From assembly GCA_024643545.1 (NCBI GenBank), contig JAHEMR010000002.1, forward strand, positions 1 to 64,000: a stretch of 64,000 bases of DNA, read 5' to 3'. Position 1 is the stretch's first letter; each line of letters opens with the position of its first letter. The translations under genes and the position numbers were made by a program. The notes beneath the pieces were generated by a model. That model did no database searches and was not told where the DNA came from. It worked only from the letters and a program-made list of their open reading frames with translations. The stretch comes from Crocinitomicaceae bacterium. GTDB lineage: Bacteria > Bacteroidota > Bacteroidia > Flavobacteriales_D > Crocinitomicaceae. Positions 53,198 through 62,942 of the stretch are shown here, piece by piece.

Positions 53198-55951
53198 ATT
53201 CACGTGACCAGAAATGGTTTGCATTTGATTGGTTGAAGTAGAAATAAATTTTATAGAGTAAGAGTAGATTCCTTCCTGACAACGAACAAAATTCAGGTAT
53301 CCATCCCAACCGATTTCAGGATTTTGAGAAGAAAACATCAATTCCCCCCATCGATTGTATATGTCAAGTTGGTAACTTCCAGGTAAATATCCAGAGGTGA
53401 AAACAGGTGAAAACATATTGTTATGCTCATCTCCATCCGGCGTGAAGGAATTCGGGACATAATACAGTACATCTCCTTTGACTTGAATAAGTTGCGTGGT
53501 TGAATCCAAACATCCGAATTGACTTTCAACAACTAATTCAACGGTGTAATTACCTTCATCAAATGGATATTGGTATTCAAAATTTGTATTCGACTCTTCC
53601 ATAACTACCCCATCGCCAAAATTCCAGGTGGAAATCAATTGACCGGTAGACAGATTGGTAAAGGATACATTAGGTGAATCACTAGTTAATAAATATGGTT
53701 CTGCACCAATTTGAGCAACAGGATTCGGGTGAACGATTACAATTGATTGAACCGTATCTGTACAGTTGAATTGATTGAATCCAATGACTTGATAATTGGT
53801 TGTAACTGTTGGACTCACATACACAAGTGATCCGGAAAGATTGGTTGGATTCCAAACATAGGTATCTGCTCCAGTTACCGAAATAGATGCCATTTGACCA
53901 TCACAAATTTCTTGATCGGGTGAAATACTCATTTGCGGTTTCGGATAAAGTGTGAAATTCGTTTGAATGGAATCGACACAGCCCTCAGTTGTATGGCCAA
54001 CAACATTAAAAACTCCGGTACCCGTCGGAATAATGGATTGAATGTTTGTTGTTATTGAAGCAACTCCTGGTCCACTCCAATCATAGCTTGCTGCTCCAGA
54101 GGCTGTGAGTGTCAAGGTCTCATTTGGACACAAAGCCTGTGATGATGCAACTAATCCCATATTAGGCAACGGATTCACTGTTAAATCCAAAGAATCTAGG
54201 TGCGTACACCCATAGTTGTTGGTTCCTAAAAGGAAAAATTCATTCGAAACGGTTGGATTCCAAGTCATCGATCCTGAAGAAGTCGGAATCGACATTTGCG
54301 GAGTCCATGAATAAGTATAAATGCCGGCGGTAGCCTGAGGCGCTAAAGTTAAAGAATTACCAATACAAATTATAGTGTCCTGGAGTGTAAAAACAGGTTC
54401 ACTAGAAATCACAATATTCAAATTAACAATTGAATCGCAGCTGTATACACTTGATAAACTATCAACATAAAGCCCAGATTGAGTGATCGATTGACCATTA
54501 AAATTGTATGGACCACCATTACACAAAGTGTCAGTTATGTTTGTCACAAACTTCGGATAAATGGTCACTTGAACTTGATCAGACGAAGGACAAAGACCGG
54601 GATTTGAGGCCGAACTTGTTGAAAGCGTATATGTTTGAACAATTGGAACACCGCTCGTATTGACAGCGGTGACTGTTGGATTGGAAATGTTTGAAGAGGA
54701 TAAATTTAATGCGGGACTCCACGAATAAGCATATCCAGCAACGGCAGGAACCCCCAAGTTACCAACTTCATCTGAACAGATTAAAATATCCGGACCTGCA
54801 TTCGCCTGCGCATTGCCAATTGTCAAATTTAGGGTAACGATCGAATCACAACTATGAATCGTATTGAGCGTGTCATAATAAGTACCGGATTGTGTCAGCG
54901 CCTGTCCATTAAACATGTAAGGACCGCCATTACAAAGTGTCTGAGAAACCGTGCTAGAAAATTCCGGGTAAACAGTCACAAGGATTTGATCCGTTGTTGG
55001 GCAAAGTCCAGGATTGGAAGCAAGTGAAGTTGTAACGGTATAGGTTTGTGTAATAGGTACCCCTGTAGTATTCGGTAACGTCACTGTTGGATTAGCTGCT
55101 GTCGTAGACGAAAGTCCAATGGAAGGTGACCACGAATAAACGTTCAACGCATTTGGTGCTGATCCAATTGAAACCGCAGTTGATGAACAGGTTGACGCAT
55201 CAATCCCAGCATTTGAAACAGCTTGATTTGTATAAATCGTAACATTTCGAATCGAATGTAAATCATACAAAGCACCTGTACTTGCGGTAAATCCAACGTA
55301 TCCAGTAAAATTAACGGGAGATGTTGCTTGAAGTAGTTGAACATTATTAACCAAAACCGTTACCAATCCATTATTGTAGGTGATTTTTACCGGTTGGTAG
55401 TTTGTGTTTCGCAAATAACTCAAGGAACCTCCTGAATTTTGAATCTTTGGAGTTGCCGGCAAACATTCGTTGTAACCAATTCCATTAAAAATTTGAATCT
55501 CCGGATTCGTCCCTCCTTGACTGCAATTATCATACGTGTCGATCACAACTTTAAGTCCATTAGCTGTACCGGGAATTCCAATTCCACCTCCAAGAACAAA
55601 TCCCGCTGGAGGAACATCGATAAAGCAAAATGCCAACCCGTCTGCTGCATTCCCTCCGGCAATTCGGTATTCGAATTCAACCGTCCATTTCTGACATGCC
55701 GTAAGGTTAATTGGAGTATTAAAAAAAACTCCTCCTGATTGTGTTGTTGTATTATTCGTCAGAATCATTTCATTACTGAAGGCATCAACGTCACCTGGAG
55801 TATCCCCGATATGCGCGTTACCTGTTAGATTCCAACCTGTTGTGATCATATTTGGAGATCCCGTAAGTTGTCCAAATACAAAATTTTGAGCCCAATTATT
55901 TGTTGAAATCAACAAAAATGCAAGGGATAATAAAATCGTTTTAATCATCAT
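53186..55951 (-). CDS. T9SS-secreted lectin-like protein with PKD and CHU_C domains
   Basis: 921 residues: signal peptide (about 1-21, ending NNWAQ); an L-type lectin-like domain (about 22-243, with WTVEFEYRIAGGNAADGLAFCFI and VVIDTYDNC); a pair of ~140-residue tandem repeats (about 246-522), each with a SWSP motif and a CNGGPYxFNGQ motif; further short Ig-like repeats; a PKD domain (about 740-825, with WNFGDGVVMEESN); and the CHU_C type B sorting domain (PNSFTPDGDEHNNMFSP, NRWGELMFSS). Likely a surface adhesin or polysaccharide-binding protein; ligand unknown. Confidence 0.9.
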   Translation of the reverse strand: MMIKTILLSLAFLLISTNNWAQNFVFGQLTGSPNMITTGWNLTGNAHIGDTPGDVDAFSNEMILTNNTTTQSGGVFFNTPINLTACQKWTVEFEYRIAGGNAADGLAFCFIDVPPAGFVLGGGIGIPGTANGLKVVIDTYDNCSQGGTNPEIQIFNGIGYNECLPATPKIQNSGGSLSYLRNTNYQPVKITYNNGLVTVLVNNVQLLQATSPVNFTGYVGFTASTGALYDLHSIRNVTIYTNQAVSNAGIDASTCSSTAVSIGSAPNALNVYSWSPSIGLSSTTAANPTVTLPNTTGVPITQTYTVTTSLASNPGLCPTTDQILVTVYPEFSSTVSQTLCNGGPYMFNGQALTQSGTYYDTLNTIHSCDSIVTLNLTIGNAQANAGPDILICSDEVGNLGVPAVAGYAYSWSPALNLSSSNISNPTVTAVNTSGVPIVQTYTLSTSSASNPGLCPSSDQVQVTIYPKFVTNITDTLCNGGPYNFNGQSITQSGLYVDSLSSVYSCDSIVNLNIVISSEPVFTLQDTIICIGNSLTLAPQATAGIYTYSWTPQMSIPTSSGSMTWNPTVSNEFFLLGTNNYGCTHLDSLDLTVNPLPNMGLVASSQALCPNETLTLTASGAASYDWSGPGVASITTNIQSIIPTGTGVFNVVGHTTEGCVDSIQTNFTLYPKPQMSISPDQEICDGQMASISVTGADTYVWNPTNLSGSLVYVSPTVTTNYQVIGFNQFNCTDTVQSIVIVHPNPVAQIGAEPYLLTSDSPNVSFTNLSTGQLISTWNFGDGVVMEESNTNFEYQYPFDEGNYTVELVVESQFGCLDSTTQLIQVKGDVLYYVPNSFTPDGDEHNNMFSPVFTSGYLPGSYQLDIYNRWGELMFSSQNPEIGWDGYLNFVRCQEGIYSYSIKFISTSTNQMQTISGHVNLLR
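54390..55215 (-). repeat. two tandem ~140-residue repeats within the lectin-CHU_C gene
   Basis: The two units lie about 420 bases apart in the coding sequence. Shared landmarks include TxYTxSTSxASNPGLCPxxDQ and CNGGPYxFNGQ. Protein similarity is clear by eye; the DNA copies have diverged. Confidence 0.75.
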
Positions 55952-56026
55952 CGGCTAAAAGACGTTATAAACATTAAATAGTTGCTAAATTTAAGTAAAA
56001 TTATTGCGCTTTACATTTACTTAGTG

Positions 56027-56034
56027 TATTTTTG
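56027..56034 (+). promoter_or_regulatory. TAnnTTTG promoter -7 element of the zwf-pgl-edd operon
   Basis: TATTTTTG, with a TTG 20 bases upstream (56004-56006). It includes the TTG at 56032 that could be read as a start; the ATG at 56059 is the likely start. Confidence 0.6.
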
Positions 56035-56058
56035 ACACAAACTAATGCTGTTCTAAGA

Positions 56059-57549
56059 ATGAATGCAAACAACAAAAAAACCAATTACAGTACAGAACGT
56101 TTTCAATCGTTTAATATTGTGGTATTCGGTGGAGATGGTGATTTAGCTATCAGAAAAATCTATCCAGCGCTTTTTCACAGAGAGCTTGACGGTCAAATCA
56201 ATATTGACTATAACATCGTCGGAATTACACGTAAAGATCCAGATGAAAAAGAATTTTTTGAAAAATTAATTCCTTTTTTAGAAACGAGTGATCACCACAA
56301 ATACAACCGTAATGAAATTGAAAAATTCATTGCAAAAATCAAATTAATCAAAGTTGAAGATGCAACTGTAGCGGATTATTCAGAACTGAATACGTTCCTT
56401 AAGCAATTCCCTACATATCAGAACATTTATTACTTCTCGACTCCATCTTCTGCATTTGGACCGATTGCGCGCACATTGAAAGCCTGCAACCTCGTGAATG
56501 AATCAAGTAAGGTCGTCATTGAAAAACCCTTAGGCTATAGCTTGGAGTCTTCTAATGCCATTAATGATGAAATCACTCAAGCATTTGATGAACATCAAAT
56601 TTACCGTATCGATCATTATTTAGGTAAGGAAACCGTTCAAAACCTCATGGTCTTAAGGTTTGCAAATAATTTATTTGAACGCGCATGGAATGCTGAAAAC
56701 ATCGATAGTATTCAAATTACGGTTGCAGAAAGTCTGGGTGTTGAAAAACGTGCTTCTTATTATGATAATTCAGGTGCACTCTTGGACATGGTTCAGAATC
56801 ACTTGCTTCAATTGCTTTGTTTGGTTGCTATGGAACCACCGGTTTCTTTAGAGGCGGATGAAGTCCGAAATGAGAAACTAAAGGTACTTCGTGCTTTGCG
56901 TCCACTCACCAAAAAAACCGTGCAAACGGATACCGTAAAAGGTCAGTACTCTCGTGGAAAAATCAACGGGGATCAAGTGAGCTCATACCTAGAAGACATC
57001 GAGAAATATGAATCCAAAACGGAAACTTTTGTCGCGATGAAAGCCTACGTTGATAACTGGCGTTGGAAAAACGTGCCTTTCTATTTACGTACCGGAAAAC
57101 GCATGATCAAAAGGTATTCCGAAATAGTCATCAACTTTAAAGAAGTTCGACACAATATTTTCCCATCGAAAGAAAAATTAAACAACAATAAATTAATCAT
57201 TCGTTTGCAACCAGAGGAACGCATTGAATTGATTCAAATGACGAAAATCCCTGGTCCAGGTGGATACCGCTACAAGCCCATCGCTTTGAAATTGGATTAC
57301 ATTGACTCATTCAAGGAACGCTTCCCTGATGCATATGAACGTTTGATTATCGACGTTATTCGAGGAAATCAAACCTTGTTTATGCGACAAGATGAACTCC
57401 AAGCTGCATGGACATACATTGAATCCATTACAAATTCGTGGAAATCAAGCAACATGGCGAATGTACTTTACGAAGCTGGAACTTGGGGGCCTGGCGATCT
57501 GATTTTAGATGAAAATGAATCTTGGATAACAAAGTCATGGAGAGATTAA
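56059..57549 (+). CDS. zwf: glucose-6-phosphate 1-dehydrogenase
   Basis: 496 residues from ATG 56059. NAD(P)-binding VVFGGDGDLAIRKIYPALF (about 18-36) and the substrate-binding RIDHYLGKETVQN (catalytic His in IDHY) are present. It oxidises glucose-6-phosphate to 6-phosphogluconolactone, making NADPH. First gene of a tight operon; the pgl start lies inside its 3' end by 13 bases. Confidence 0.96.
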   Translation: MNANNKKTNYSTERFQSFNIVVFGGDGDLAIRKIYPALFHRELDGQINIDYNIVGITRKDPDEKEFFEKLIPFLETSDHHKYNRNEIEKFIAKIKLIKVEDATVADYSELNTFLKQFPTYQNIYYFSTPSSAFGPIARTLKACNLVNESSKVVIEKPLGYSLESSNAINDEITQAFDEHQIYRIDHYLGKETVQNLMVLRFANNLFERAWNAENIDSIQITVAESLGVEKRASYYDNSGALLDMVQNHLLQLLCLVAMEPPVSLEADEVRNEKLKVLRALRPLTKKTVQTDTVKGQYSRGKINGDQVSSYLEDIEKYESKTETFVAMKAYVDNWRWKNVPFYLRTGKRMIKRYSEIVINFKEVRHNIFPSKEKLNNNKLIIRLQPEERIELIQMTKIPGPGGYRYKPIALKLDYIDSFKERFPDAYERLIIDVIRGNQTLFMRQDELQAAWTYIESITNSWKSSNMANVLYEAGTWGPGDLILDENESWITKSWRD

Positions 57550-58208
57550 TTTCTTTTGAGTCTAAATCACTTCTCGAAGCGGATTTGGCACAACGTATAG
57601 CTGCAATTCTTCGCATGGAAATTGAAAAAAAAGGTTCAGCAACACTATTGCTTTCCGGCGGAAGTACACCGAAGAATTTGTATGAAAAATTGGGAGCAAT
57701 GGAATTGGACTGGGCAAACGTTCATGTTGGTCTCGTAGATGAGCGGTTTGTCCCTCAAACGAGTCCGTACTCCAATGAAACACTTATTCGCGAAAGCTTA
57801 ATGACCGGAAATGCTTCAAACGCCCATTTTCATTCCATGGTCATTAATTCCATGAATTACCCGGAGAATTTGCAGCTTGCAATAACAGAAAATGAAGTTT
57901 TTAGAAACACCGATGTCATTATTCTAGGTATGGGTGATGATGGCCATACCGCTTCTTTATTTCCCAATGATGAGCTTTCAGAATCTGCCGCAAATTCGAA
58001 AGAACTAATGGCAAATACGACATCACCAAACGAACCATCCAAACGCATAACATTTTGCGGACCTATCTTAGAAGAAGGGAAACATATTTTTCTAATGATC
58101 ACGGGTTCTAAAAAATTAGATGTTTTATCAAAAAGCAAAGAAAAAAATTACCCAATACAGCAGTTCGTTCCTTACATTGAAGGAATCTATTTCACTGAAA
58201 ACGCCTAA
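57537..58208 (+). CDS. pgl: 6-phosphogluconolactonase
   Basis: 223 residues from ATG 57537; the in-frame TTG at 57522 is less likely. Conserved pieces: TLLLSGGSTPKNLYEKL, WANVHVGLVDERFVP, and VIILGMGDDGHTASLFP. DevB/SOL type. Hydrolyses the product of Zwf to 6-phosphogluconate. Starts inside zwf and ends three bases before edd. Confidence 0.95.
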   Translation: MERLISFESKSLLEADLAQRIAAILRMEIEKKGSATLLLSGGSTPKNLYEKLGAMELDWANVHVGLVDERFVPQTSPYSNETLIRESLMTGNASNAHFHSMVINSMNYPENLQLAITENEVFRNTDVIILGMGDDGHTASLFPNDELSESAANSKELMANTTSPNEPSKRITFCGPILEEGKHIFLMITGSKKLDVLSKSKEKNYPIQQFVPYIEGIYFTENA

Positions 58209-58211
58209 ATT

Positions 58212-60011
58212 ATGAATACAAAGGTTTTAGAGATTACCCAGCGAATTATTGAGCGAAGCAAAGAAAGTAGAGCAACATATTTGATGCAAATGAAAAGTGC
58301 ACATCAAGAAGGTGTCACACGTCAAGCGATGAGTTGCGGAAATCTTGCACATGCGTTTGCAGCTTGTGGAACACATGACAAGGCGGAACTAGCCCAAAAT
58401 CGCTTGCCGAATCTGGGGATTATTACAGCATACAATGACATGCTTTCTGCACATAAAGTGTACGAAGATTATCCAAAAAACATCCGTAAATACGCGAACA
58501 AACACAATGGAATCGCTCAAGTTGCAGGAGCAGTACCAGCGATGTGTGATGGTGTAACCCAAGGACAACCGGGAATGGAACTCTCCTTGTATTCGAGAGA
58601 CGTCATTGCTATGTCAACGGCAATAGGTTTGTCTCACAATATGTTTGACGCCACACTTTGCTTAGGTATTTGCGATAAAATTGTACCTGGACAAATGATT
58701 GGCGCTTTGCGTTTTGGACATTTACCAACCGTATTCATACCTGGAGGACCGATGCCTAGTGGCATTAGCAACGAAGAAAAAGGACGCATCCGTCAGTTAT
58801 TTGCTGAAGGAAAAATTGGACGTGAAGAATTATTAAAAGGCGAATCAGATTCTTATCATTCTCCCGGAACTTGTACGTTTTATGGAACAGCCAACAGCAA
58901 TCAAATGTTGATGGAAATCATGGGTATGCAATTGCCAGGATCTAGTTTTGTGAATCCGGGAACGGAATTACGTGACTTGTTAAACGAAGAGGCTGTCAAA
59001 GTTGCCATTCAAAACACGGGTATCGGATTTGAAAGATCGATTGCCAATATCATCGACGAAAAAGTGATTGTTAACGGAATCATTGGATTACTGGCAACAG
59101 GAGGATCAACAAACCATACGATTCACTTAATTGCCATTGCTCGCGCTGCTGGTATCATCATTAACTGGGAAGATATGTCTGACCTTTCTGATGTCGTTCC
59201 ACTATTGACTCGCATGTATCCAAACGGTGCTGCGGACGTCAATCATTTTCACGCTTCCGGAGGAATGGGATTTGTGATTCGCACCTTACTTGATCACGGA
59301 ATTTTACACGAGGATGTTTATACGATTCTTGGTAAAGGCCTCAATAAATACAAACAAGAGCCTAGAATTGAAAACCATGAATTAATTTGGGTAGATGGCG
59401 CTAAAGAAACCTTGAATGAATCGATTATTCGTTCAGTTGACAAACCATTCTCCAAAGACGGTGGTATTAAAATACTTAAAGGAAACCTTGGTCGCTCAGT
59501 AATCAAAACTGCAGCCGTTGCAGATGACCAACGTGTGATTGAAGCTCCCGCAATTGTTTTTCATGAACAAAGTGATCTTATCAAAGCATTTAAGAACGGT
59601 GAATTGGAAAAAGATTTCGTTGCTGTACTTCCATTTCAAGGTCCAAAACACAATGGAATGCCGGAATTACACCAATTAACTCCTACCCTAACCATCCTGC
59701 AGAAAAAGGGATATAAGGTGGCGTTGGTAACAGATGGACGTATGTCTGGAGCATCCGGAAAAGTTCCTGCTGCCATTCACCTTACACCAGAAGCTAAAGA
59801 CGGAGGAATGATTGCTAAAATACGCACTGGAGACGTTATTCGCTTGGATTCTTATCATGGCGAACTGACCGTTTTAAATCAAGCTGAAGTTGAAGCAAGA
59901 GAGGCGACTTACATTTCCAACGAGGACACCTTTGCTTTCGGAAGGGAATTATTCGCAAACGTTCGCAAAATGGTAACCAAAAGCGAAGAAGGCGCTAGTT
60001 TCTTATTCTAA
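58212..60011 (+). CDS. edd: 6-phosphogluconate dehydratase (Entner-Doudoroff)
   Basis: 599 residues, the usual length. IlvD/EDD family with the three Fe-S Cys regions (AACGTHDKAELAQNRLPNLG, CDGVTQGQPGMELS, LCLGICDKIVPG) and the EDD-specific SLYSRDVIAMSTAIGLSHNMFD; C-terminal GRMSGASGKVPAAIHLTPEA. It dehydrates 6-phosphogluconate to KDPG. The next step, KDPG aldolase (eda), is not in the window; the following gene is convergent terC. Confidence 0.95.
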   Translation: MNTKVLEITQRIIERSKESRATYLMQMKSAHQEGVTRQAMSCGNLAHAFAACGTHDKAELAQNRLPNLGIITAYNDMLSAHKVYEDYPKNIRKYANKHNGIAQVAGAVPAMCDGVTQGQPGMELSLYSRDVIAMSTAIGLSHNMFDATLCLGICDKIVPGQMIGALRFGHLPTVFIPGGPMPSGISNEEKGRIRQLFAEGKIGREELLKGESDSYHSPGTCTFYGTANSNQMLMEIMGMQLPGSSFVNPGTELRDLLNEEAVKVAIQNTGIGFERSIANIIDEKVIVNGIIGLLATGGSTNHTIHLIAIARAAGIIINWEDMSDLSDVVPLLTRMYPNGAADVNHFHASGGMGFVIRTLLDHGILHEDVYTILGKGLNKYKQEPRIENHELIWVDGAKETLNESIIRSVDKPFSKDGGIKILKGNLGRSVIKTAAVADDQRVIEAPAIVFHEQSDLIKAFKNGELEKDFVAVLPFQGPKHNGMPELHQLTPTLTILQKKGYKVALVTDGRMSGASGKVPAAIHLTPEAKDGGMIAKIRTGDVIRLDSYHGELTVLNQAEVEAREATYISNEDTFAFGRELFANVRKMVTKSEEGASFLF

Positions 60012-61040
60012 TTACGCCTCTGATTCTTCTTTCCAATATATCGAAGCTAAAATCGATAAAAGTAAAGCACCTACAACAATTAGTAGTGAAATAGACGATG
60101 GAATATGAATGAATGGAGATAGCAACATTTTCAATCCAATAAAGGATAAAATGAAGGCTAAACCATACTTCAATTTTGAGAACATATGAATAGAATTCGC
60201 TAACAAGAAGTACATAGAACGCAGTCCTAAAATCGCGAATATATTTGAGGTATAAAGAATTACAGGATCATTTGGCGCGATGGCAAAAATTGCTGGAATG
60301 GAGTCAATGGCAAAAACCAAATCCGTTGTTTCAATGACAACCAACACCAAAAACAACTTGGTAGCAAATCGCTTTTTGTGCCAAGAAACAAAAAACTTAT
60401 CACTGTAGTAGTGTTTTGAAATTGGGAAAACCTTTCTTGCCATACGCGCACCAAAACTCGTGCTGTAATCTTGTTTGTCGTCCTCATCTTCGTTTGCAAA
60501 AAGTGACTTTATTCCAGCGTAGATTAAGAAAATCCCGAAAAGTGTAAGAATTGCATTCGGACGGAAGAATTTCCCCGCATTTTCAACAAGTTCTCTATTC
60601 GCTTCTTGGTCTAAACTGAAATTCCATGAGCCAATACTAAATTCAGGTAAATACGTTAAGTTGATGAGTCCAATACCCGAGAATATAAAAATGGCGCGAA
60701 AGATGATTGCACCGAGAATTCCCCAAAACAACACTTTATGCTGAAGTTTCCCTTCCAATTTAAAGAAACGAAAAACGAGGATAAAAACGAACATATTATC
60801 GACGGACAATGCTTCTTCAATCCAATAAGCAGATTGATAATCAGCAAATTTGGCAAAACCGGACTGCCAATAAACAACTAAACTGAATAACATAGAAACC
60901 GAAACCCAAATGAGTGTCCATTTTAATGCTTCTTTATTCGTGATGACATGGCTTCGCTTATTAACTACTCCTAAATCGAGTAACATCATAAAAACGATGA
61001 TTACAGCAAAAAGGATTATTAGTAGAGGATTATTTGTCAT
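60012..61040 (-). CDS. TerC-family membrane protein
   Basis: 342 residues from ATG 61040; the open frame extends 18 codons further, past the promoter element, so this ATG is chosen. About nine helices with family acidic residues: LLDLGVVNKRSHVI, EEALSVDNMFVFILVFRFF and ETTDLVFAIDSIPAIFAI. TerC/Alx proteins export manganese, sometimes with metal-loaded secreted enzymes. Its stop abuts the edd stop with no gap. Confidence 0.93.
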   Translation of the reverse strand: MTNNPLLIILFAVIIVFMMLLDLGVVNKRSHVITNKEALKWTLIWVSVSMLFSLVVYWQSGFAKFADYQSAYWIEEALSVDNMFVFILVFRFFKLEGKLQHKVLFWGILGAIIFRAIFIFSGIGLINLTYLPEFSIGSWNFSLDQEANRELVENAGKFFRPNAILTLFGIFLIYAGIKSLFANEDEDDKQDYSTSFGARMARKVFPISKHYYSDKFFVSWHKKRFATKLFLVLVVIETTDLVFAIDSIPAIFAIAPNDPVILYTSNIFAILGLRSMYFLLANSIHMFSKLKYGLAFILSFIGLKMLLSPFIHIPSSISLLIVVGALLLSILASIYWKEESEA

Positions 61041-61065
61041 TTGTTCTTGAATTAATTCTTGTGGG

Positions 61066-61073
61066 CAAAAATA
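61066..61073 (-). promoter_or_regulatory. TAnnTTTG promoter -7 element of terC
   Basis: Minus strand TATTTTTG with a TTG 18 bases upstream (61092-61094 on the plus strand). It lies 25 bases before ATG 61040. I saw no riboswitch-like structure in this short leader. Confidence 0.6.
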
Positions 61074-61143
61074 GCAAATTGATACGAGACCCAAGGAATG
61101 AAATGTGTAATCAGTTCATTAATTTCAAATTGTTAAACATAAA

Positions 61144-61172
61144 AAAGCCCCGAACGTTTCTGTCGGGGCTTT
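61144..61172 (-). terminator. rho-independent terminator of the S8 peptidase gene
   Basis: Stem AAAGCCCCGA/TCGGGGCTTT (61144-61153 and 61163-61172) with a nine-base loop, followed on the minus strand by T's. It lies 19 bases past the stop of the peptidase gene. Confidence 0.85.
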
Positions 61173-61191
61173 GATCCATTTGAACGGACGA

Positions 61192-62781
61192 TTATTTCTT
61201 ATTTAGCATGAATTCAACAGCTTCTGCTGCGTTAACAAATCCACCTGTAATACATGTTTCCGTCATCTGACCGGATTTCTTCGCACTTGGAATTTGAACT
61301 GATTTTTTATACTTCACCGAAGTATTCATCAACAATTCACGAACTTGAGCAGCCGTTAATTCAGGGAAATACCCACGAATCAATGCTGCAACACCAGCTG
61401 TAGCCGGACAAGCCATGGATGTTCCAGAAGCATCTTCGTATTTTGCATCGGGTACAGTTGAATAAATATCCACACCTGGCGCAAAGAAATCAACTGATTT
61501 CGCTCCGTAGTTAGAGAAATTAGCTAAAATTGTTTTTCCTTTTTTAGAAGAACTACTTGCACCTACATCAATCCAGTTACTTGCCCATTTACCATCGTTT
61601 AAAATGCGTGTTGGGTATGAATCTTCCACGTCTTTGTTTTTTGCATCATTTCCTGCCGCGTGAACCAAAAGAACATCTTTGCTTTCCGCATAGCGAATTG
61701 CAGCGTCAACTGCTTCTTTGTTCGGTGTGTAGTATTTACCGAATGACATGTTGATTACCGTTGCGCCATTGTCAACTGCATAATAAATCGCATTTGCAAC
61801 ATCCTTGTCACGCTCGTCACCATTTGGAACAGCACGAACAACCATGATGCGTGCGCAATTCGCGATTCCATCTATTCCAATTCCATTACCACGCGTCGCA
61901 GCAATGATTCCCGAAACGTGTGTCCCGTGCATGGCGTCAGGTCCTTCGTAACGGTTACAACCGTAGTATTTCTCTGTTAAATCGTTTGGATGATCTCCTA
62001 CCACTATGGCACGAATACTATCGGCATTCACAGTAGACATTTTTATGCTTCCTTCTACTGATTCCATTGCATGATGAATTTCAGATTCCAGTGTTGAAGC
62101 CGGCATCGCAATTAAAATTGCTTTCAATCTATTTTGAATGCGTTTTTCTTGGTCAGAAATAGGCGTGTAATCCGCACTTGTTTTTTTGGAGAATTCACCA
62201 TTTGATGCTTTTTTCACATTCTCAACGTACGCATCAAACGCTTTCATTGAAGCCAATTGCTGTTGTGAACTTTTTAAGTCATCTTCAAAACTTTTTTTCA
62301 ATTTTAAATACGCTTCATAACGTGTTTTATCACTATCTGTGATAGAAGATGCAGACTTTCCTTTAAAATATGCTGATTCAGCGTGGTACATGCGAGACAA
62401 TTCGGATGCTTCGTTATTGATATCTTGTTTTGCACCCCCTAAAAAGGACCAACCATGAACATCATCCACATATCCATTTTTGTCATCATCGATTCCGTTA
62501 CCTGGAATTTCATCCTCATTTACCCAAATCACGTCTTTTAAATCTGGGTGATCTGTTTCCACACCGCTATCGATAACCGCTACAATTACTTGTTTTGGTT
62601 TTTTACCTGCCGCATTTAGCAACTCATAAGCGCGCTCTGCTCCTACTCCATAAATACCATCTGCTTTGGGATCATCCAAATACCAATTTAATGGTGCTTT
62701 GTTAGGTGTTTCTTCTTTTTTCTGTGCAATACTTGTAAATACAAGCGTCGAACACAAATAAATCAATATGCTTTTATTCAT
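61192..62781 (-). CDS. secreted S8 (subtilisin-like) serine peptidase with long Asp-His insertion
   Basis: 529 residues from ATG 62781, which gives a signal peptide (about 1-19, ending SIAQ). Catalytic triad: Asp in VAVIDSGVETDHPDL (about 71), His in MHGTHVSGIIAA (about 288), Ser in GTSMACPATAGVAAL (about 456). The Asp-His distance is about 217 residues, against roughly 30-60 in most subtilases. The insert (about 115-275) is Lys/Glu/Ser-rich, helix-forming and probably a coiled coil. No T9SS sorting domain is visible. Role probably extracellular or periplasmic proteolysis. Confidence 0.92.
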   Translation of the reverse strand: MNKSILIYLCSTLVFTSIAQKKEETPNKAPLNWYLDDPKADGIYGVGAERAYELLNAAGKKPKQVIVAVIDSGVETDHPDLKDVIWVNEDEIPGNGIDDDKNGYVDDVHGWSFLGGAKQDINNEASELSRMYHAESAYFKGKSASSITDSDKTRYEAYLKLKKSFEDDLKSSQQQLASMKAFDAYVENVKKASNGEFSKKTSADYTPISDQEKRIQNRLKAILIAMPASTLESEIHHAMESVEGSIKMSTVNADSIRAIVVGDHPNDLTEKYYGCNRYEGPDAMHGTHVSGIIAATRGNGIGIDGIANCARIMVVRAVPNGDERDKDVANAIYYAVDNGATVINMSFGKYYTPNKEAVDAAIRYAESKDVLLVHAAGNDAKNKDVEDSYPTRILNDGKWASNWIDVGASSSSKKGKTILANFSNYGAKSVDFFAPGVDIYSTVPDAKYEDASGTSMACPATAGVAALIRGYFPELTAAQVRELLMNTSVKYKKSVQIPSAKKSGQMTETCITGGFVNAAEAVEFMLNKK

Positions 62782-62914
62782 TTCTATGTTTTTTAGATGC
62801 ACGAAAATAAGGAATTATTTTCACTGATAAAGACTTAGTTGATATGTTACTGAATTGTTGAGAAGTTGTTTAGAATACACCAAGAGAAAAACCCTGCAAT
62901 TGGACACATTCCCT

Positions 62915-62922
62915 TATTTTTG
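62915..62922 (+). promoter_or_regulatory. TAnnTTTG promoter -7 element of trxB
   Basis: TATTTTTG, exact consensus, 20 bases before ATG 62943. Confidence 0.6.
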
Positions 62923-62942
62923 CTCTGTTAAAAATAATAGAT

